Origin: Nocardiopsis_C rhodophaea
Lineage (GTDB): Bacteria; Actinomycetota; Actinomycetes; Streptosporangiales; Streptosporangiaceae
DNA: 64,000 nucleotides
NCBI RefSeq assembly: GCF_039530945.1
Contig: NZ_BAAAPC010000023.1
Span: 27,793 to 91,792 of the forward strand
Direction: 5' to 3'
This document shows positions 59,016 through 64,000 of the stretch, one piece after another. The notes beneath the pieces were generated by a model that saw only the letters and a list, made by a program, of their open reading frames with translations, was not told the origin of the DNA and searched no databases. Within the stretch, counting starts at the first letter, position 1. Every line of letters begins with the position of its first letter. Made by a program: the position numbers and the translations under genes.

Positions 59016-59942
59016 TCAGCCCCGGCTCAGCAGGGAGCGGGCGAAGAACGCGACGTTGGCCGGCCGCTCGGCGAGGCGCCGCATGAAGTACCCGTACCAC
59101 TCGTCGCCATAGGGGACGTAGACGCGCATCCGGTTGCCTTCGGCGGCGAGTCGGACCTGCTCGGCGTCGCGGATGCCGTACAGCATCTGGTACTCGTAGC
59201 TGTCCGGCGTGCGGCCGGTGTCCGCGGCCAGTTTCTGGGCGATCGCGATGAGGCGCGGGTCATGCGAGGCGATCATCGGGTAGCCCTCACCCGCCATCAG
59301 GATCTTCAGGCAGCGCACATAGGAGCGGTCGACCTCGGCCTTGTCGCGGTAGGCCACCGAGGCGGGCTCGTCGTAGGCGCCCTTGCACAGCCGCACCCGC
59401 GAGCCCGCGTTGCGCAGGTCGCGGCAGTCGGCCTCGGTGCGGTGCAGGTAAGCCTGCAGCACCGCGCCCACCCAGGGGAAGTCCACGCGCAGGTCGCGCA
59501 GGATGCCCAGGGTGGAGTCGGTGGTGGTGTGGTCCTCCATGTCCAGGGTGACCGTGGTGCCGACGGCGGCGGCCTCCTCGCAGATGCGCCGGGCGTTGTC
59601 CAGCGCGACCTTCTCGCCGTCGGCGGACAGGAACTGCCCCACCGCCGACAGCTTCACCGAGACCTCGGTCCGATCGGCCAGCCCCCGGCGGCCCAGCTCG
59701 CGCAGGAGCCCGCTGTAGGCCGTGACGGTGGCCTGTGCCTGGGTGATGTCGGTGGTGTCCTCGCCCAGGTGGTCGAGGGTGACGAAGCGGTCCCGGGTGA
59801 GTTCCTCGACCGCCGGAAGCGCCTGTTCCTGGCTGGAACCGGCGACGAACCGCGATACCAGCCCCCGGGTCACGGGGGCACGCTCAACGAGGGTGCGGCA
59901 GGCGGATGAGCGGGCCGCGACCAGAAGTGGCGTACGAAGCAT
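59016..59942 (-). CDS. Proline dehydrogenase (monofunctional)
   Basis: 308 residues, the stand-alone actinobacterial size. FAD-dependent oxidation of proline to pyrroline-5-carboxylate. TIM-barrel motifs: FVTLDHLGEDTTDITQAQAT, EVSVKLSAVGQFL, VTLDMEDHTTTDSTL, RLCKGAYDEPASVAY, IASHDPRLI, YEYQMLYGIRDAEQ and RMRVYVPYGDEWYGYFMRRL with the substrate-binding Arg pair. It lies downstream of the P5C dehydrogenase gene on the same strand; the intervening terminator hairpin could reduce its expression. Confidence 0.94.
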   Translation of the reverse strand: MLRTPLLVAARSSACRTLVERAPVTRGLVSRFVAGSSQEQALPAVEELTRDRFVTLDHLGEDTTDITQAQATVTAYSGLLRELGRRGLADRTEVSVKLSAVGQFLSADGEKVALDNARRICEEAAAVGTTVTLDMEDHTTTDSTLGILRDLRVDFPWVGAVLQAYLHRTEADCRDLRNAGSRVRLCKGAYDEPASVAYRDKAEVDRSYVRCLKILMAGEGYPMIASHDPRLIAIAQKLAADTGRTPDSYEYQMLYGIRDAEQVRLAAEGNRMRVYVPYGDEWYGYFMRRLAERPANVAFFARSLLSRG

Positions 59943-59966
59943 GATCGACCCCAGTCGTGTTCATCC

Positions 59967-59996
59967 GGCGCGCCGCCGCCCTTCGCGCGGCGCGCC
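59967..59996 (-). repeat. Second hairpin in the P5CDH-ProDH gap
   Basis: 10-bp perfect stem GGCGCGCCGC / GCGGCGCGCC with a 10-nt loop, just before the proline dehydrogenase start; could affect its translation or protect the 5' end. Confidence 0.5.
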
Positions 59997-60004
59997 CGGG
60001 TCCG

Positions 60005-60036
60005 AAAAAGGCCCCGGACGCGGGTGGTCCGGGGCC
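60005..60036 (-). terminator. Terminator between P5CDH and proline dehydrogenase
   Basis: On the minus strand GGCCCCGGA / TCCGGGGCC (9 bp) followed by TTTTT, 20 nt after the P5CDH stop. It has the form of an intrinsic terminator inside a presumed operon. Confidence 0.75.
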
Positions 60037-60055
60037 CGATGGTGTCCCCGTCCGG

Positions 60056-61681
<1,626 letters not shown>

Positions 61682-61822
61682 GGGCACCTCCCTGTCTCCT
61701 CGTCGTCGCAGTAAAAACCACGTGAACCGGACAAACGTAAGAGATGACGGGGCATGACCACCTTGTGGAGTCGGCCACTCTTTGTCAGGCTGACTTGGCC
61801 GATAGGACAAAATGGACCAATC
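61682..61822. promoter_or_regulatory. Divergent proline-catabolism control region
   Basis: Three related motifs: GGACAAA at 61729-61735, TTTGTC at 61781-61786 and GGACAAA at 61805-61811. The last two form a spaced inverted repeat (centre about 61796) and overlap a TTGGCC...GGACCAA inverted repeat at 61795-61820. These are candidate operators for the PucR-type regulator. Confidence 0.45.
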
Positions 61823-63598
61823 ATGAACCCAGCTGCCGATCCCACGCGCCCCGCCTCCGACGAACCCGCCCCAGAGGCCGATATCCCAGGTGAACCGGGA
61901 GGTGTGGCGCTGCGGCGCCTCCTGCTGGCCGTGGGCGACCCCCTGGTCGACGTCCTGGCCGCCCCCGCGGGCCTCGATGTACGAGTGAACAATGTGGTGA
62001 TCGTCGACCCCGAGGACGACGCCGAGGCGGGCGCCGGCGACCTGGTGCTGCTGATCGGCGCTCGGGGCGGGGCCGCCCGGCACCTGGTGCGGTCGGCAGC
62101 GCGGCAGGGGGCGGCCGCCGTCGCGGTCAAGGTGAACGCGGCGGCCCGCGCGCTCGCCGAGGAGCCCAGCTACCCGCCGCCGCGGGGGTGGGGCGCGCCG
62201 ACCCCCGCGGTGCGGTCGGCGCGCGACGAATTCCAGCAGCTGCGCGCCGCCGCCAGCGAGGTCGGCATCGCGCTCCTCGCGGTGCGCCCCGAGGTCCGCT
62301 GGGACCAGCTGCAGTCGCTGTGCCGCAGCGTACTCGACGACGCGCGGCTGACCACCGACACCGCGGAGCTGGGCGAGTCCGCCGGCGACCTGTTCTCGAT
62401 CGCGCAGACGATCGCGACCCTCACCGGCGGCCTGGTCTCCATCGAGGACGCGGCCAGCCGCGTGCTCGCCTATTCCAGCGGCGAGGAGGGCGACGAGCTG
62501 CGCCGCCTGTCGATCCTCGGGCGCCAGGGTCCCGAGCAGTACCTCGCCCTCCTGCGCGAGTGGGGCGTCTTCTCCCGGCTGCGTTCGGGCGAGGAGGTCG
62601 TGCGCATCGATGAGCGCCCGGAGCTGGGCATCCGGCGGCGCCTGGCGGTGGGCATCCACGCCGGTGCGCAGCCGCTGGGCACCATCTGGGTGCAGGAGGG
62701 CGCCGGGCCGCTCGCGGAGAACGCCGAGGAGGCCATGCTGGGCGCGGCGAGGATGACCGCCCTGCACCTGCTGCGGCAGCGCACCGAGATGACGCTGGGG
62801 CTGCGGCTGCGCGAGGACCTGCTGGCGGGGCTGCTGGAGGGGAGGATCGAGGCGGCCGCCCTGGACGATTCGATCGAGGTGGGCCCCGACCACCCCGCGC
62901 TCGTCGTGGCGTTCACACTGGCCTCGGCCGGGGTCCGGGGCGCCGCCGAGGGTCCGGGACGCTCGGGTCGGGAACTGCTGCGGCGCCGGATGATCGACCT
63001 GATCTCGGTGCACACCGCCGCCTACCGGCGCACCGCGCTGACGACGATGCTAGGCGGGCGCGCCTACGTGCTGCTGCCCGACCTGTCCGGCGCGTCGGCG
63101 GAGTCGTCGGTGCTCGCGCTCACCCGCAAGACCGTCGAGGCGGCGCGCCACGTGCTGGGGGCCACGGTCCAGGCGGCGGTCGGCTCACGGGTGCACACGC
63201 TGTCGGACGTGCCCCACTCGCGGACCGAGGCCGACCGGATCCTGGACGCCATGGGCCGCGACCTGGCGATGGATGTGGCCACGATCTCCGATGTGCGGGC
63301 GCAGGTGCTGGTCAGCGAGACGCTCGCGCACCTGCGCGGTACCTCGGCCCTGCGCGACCCGCGTGTCACCCGGCTGGTGCAGCACGACGCCGCCGCCGGG
63401 TCGGAGCTGGTGGAATCGCTGGTGGCCTACCTGGACGGCTTCGGGGACGTCCGCGCCGCCGCGGGGCGGCTGCACATCCACCCCAACACCCTGCGCTACC
63501 GGGTACGCAGGGCGGAAAAGGTGAGCGGGATCGACCTCGGCGACCCCAACCAGCGTCTTTTCGCCCACCTCCAGCTGCTCATGGAGCGCGGGAGGTGA
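61823..63598 (+). CDS. PucR-type transcriptional regulator of proline catabolism
   Basis: 591 residues from the ATG (MNPAADPTRPASDE). N-terminal region LRRLLLAVGDPLVDVLAAPA and ligand domain with IEDAASRVLAYSSGEEGDELRR, then a GGDEF-like/central domain and the C-terminal PucR helix-turn-helix: VRAAAGRLHIHPNTLRYRVRRAEKVSGIDLGDPNQRLFAHLQLLM (about 545-590). Homologues (PruC/PutR) activate proline dehydrogenase and P5CDH genes in response to proline. The divergent position supports this role. No strong SD, so a short or absent leader is possible. Confidence 0.9.
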   Translation: MNPAADPTRPASDEPAPEADIPGEPGGVALRRLLLAVGDPLVDVLAAPAGLDVRVNNVVIVDPEDDAEAGAGDLVLLIGARGGAARHLVRSAARQGAAAVAVKVNAAARALAEEPSYPPPRGWGAPTPAVRSARDEFQQLRAAASEVGIALLAVRPEVRWDQLQSLCRSVLDDARLTTDTAELGESAGDLFSIAQTIATLTGGLVSIEDAASRVLAYSSGEEGDELRRLSILGRQGPEQYLALLREWGVFSRLRSGEEVVRIDERPELGIRRRLAVGIHAGAQPLGTIWVQEGAGPLAENAEEAMLGAARMTALHLLRQRTEMTLGLRLREDLLAGLLEGRIEAAALDDSIEVGPDHPALVVAFTLASAGVRGAAEGPGRSGRELLRRRMIDLISVHTAAYRRTALTTMLGGRAYVLLPDLSGASAESSVLALTRKTVEAARHVLGATVQAAVGSRVHTLSDVPHSRTEADRILDAMGRDLAMDVATISDVRAQVLVSETLAHLRGTSALRDPRVTRLVQHDAAAGSELVESLVAYLDGFGDVRAAAGRLHIHPNTLRYRVRRAEKVSGIDLGDPNQRLFAHLQLLMERGR

Positions 63599-63898
63599 GC
63601 CGGTGCCCGGCATCCCCGGTTGGCCACAACTCCCCCGCGATGATCACCGCGGGGTGCGGGGTCCGGGTCTGCTGGGCGGCCTTGTCGGCGGTCGGCCCAT
63701 CCGGTGTTCGGTGGTGAAAAGCGGCACCGAGGCCGGAGGGTGCTGGGGGGTGCCGGTCGCCGCAGGGGACGAGGCCTGGCAGGGGTGCGGTGGCAGCCCG
63801 CCCGGACGCCGGGTATGCCCGGTTTGCCACAACTCCCCCGCGATGATCATGGGAACGGTCCCGGTTCTGTCCGACTGGAGTTTCGGGTTTTTCAGGGG
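63599..63898. repeat. Third copy of the two-module repeat, flanked by direct repeats
   Basis: No gene. Core 63665-63737 (+) begins GGGTCTGCTGGGCGGCCTTG; box GCGATGATCATGG at 63840-63852. A 32-bp direct repeat (31 identical; contains CCACAACTCCCCCGCGATGA) lies at 63615-63646 and 63818-63849, bracketing the core. Confidence 0.75.
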
Positions 63899-64000
63899 TC
63901 ATAACGCGCCGATGTCGCTGAGGAGCTGTTCGATCTTGGTGGCCCTGTGTTCCTCCTGGTGGGGGTGGCCACCGCAGGATTCCGTGATCGCGGGCGCGCA
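63899..64000 (-). CDS. C-terminal end of an unidentified gene (partial)
   Basis: 33 codons open to the window edge, ending ESCGGHPHQEEHRATKIEQL LSDIGAL then TGA. 29 of 33 codons end in G/C, so it is very probably coding. Too short to assign a family; it reads as a cytoplasmic, charged C-terminus. The true start is beyond base 64000. Confidence 0.4.
   Translation of the reverse strand, partial: CAPAITESCGGHPHQEEHRATKIEQLLSDIGAL

Overview
The window comes from a very GC-rich actinobacterium. Coding thirds are almost saturated in G/C at position three. Signature families include mycothiol amidase Mca, an Rpf-type muralytic protein, DUF4245/DUF4307/DUF1707 proteins, an SARP regulator, a PIN-PhoH fusion and frequent GTG starts. 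The combination with two Ser/Thr kinases, UTRA regulators and many long G/C hairpins fits a Nocardiopsaceae/Streptosporangiales-like genome (inference; no rRNA gene is present to confirm it).

Layout. 1-2346: end of an MFS exporter and an SARP activator of lower GC. 2684-10525: ychF, an FkbM methyltransferase, a GH3 beta-glucosidase with a divergent TetR gene, rmuC and a DUF6542-like membrane protein. 10713-23286: a housekeeping block with xseB-xseA, a patatin-like phospholipase, a lipid-droplet-associated-type protein, ispH, DUF4245, TetR, glpX, DUF3352, DUF1707, a secreted AA10 LPMO and fumC. 23513-29448: a membrane Ser/Thr kinase, two tiny proteins, two related secreted cell-wall transglycosylases each with a Crp-like site upstream, and a Tat-exported PhoD phosphatase. 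29687-41146: PIN-PhoH, cis-prenyltransferase, an ECF sigma factor divergent from a second kinase, a lipoprotein, a YyaL-type thioredoxin-domain protein, mca with a coupled membrane peptide, DUF4307, greA and two RDD proteins. 41184-50809: an accessory stretch with a secreted protein, a FIST sensor, a MoxR ATPase plus VWA protein, an inverted pair of an interspersed repeat, a UTRA-only regulator, a full GntR/UTRA regulator, a small membrane protein and a DUF6292-like protein. 50905-57281: metB, acyltransferase, cbs, SGNH hydrolase and thiolase. 57525-63598: DUF4287, Bax-inhibitor-1 family protein, proline dehydrogenase, P5C dehydrogenase and their divergent PucR-type regulator. 63599-64000: a third repeat copy and the C-terminal end of an unidentified gene.

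From memory, the gene content in order resembles Mycobacterium tuberculosis Rv1074c-Rv1112 (thiolase, SGNH, cbs, metB, greA, DUF4307, mca, small membrane protein, YyaL-type, cis-prenyltransferase, phoH2, fum, glpX, DUF4245, xseB, xseA, Rv1109c, ispH, ychF). The genes that break this backbone are the likely accessory ones, above all 41184-50809. Functional units are central carbon metabolism (glpX, fumC), transsulfuration (cbs, metB), proline catabolism (P5CDH, ProDH, PucR), cell-wall growth (prenyltransferase, Rpf, kinases) and polysaccharide use (GH3, AA10).
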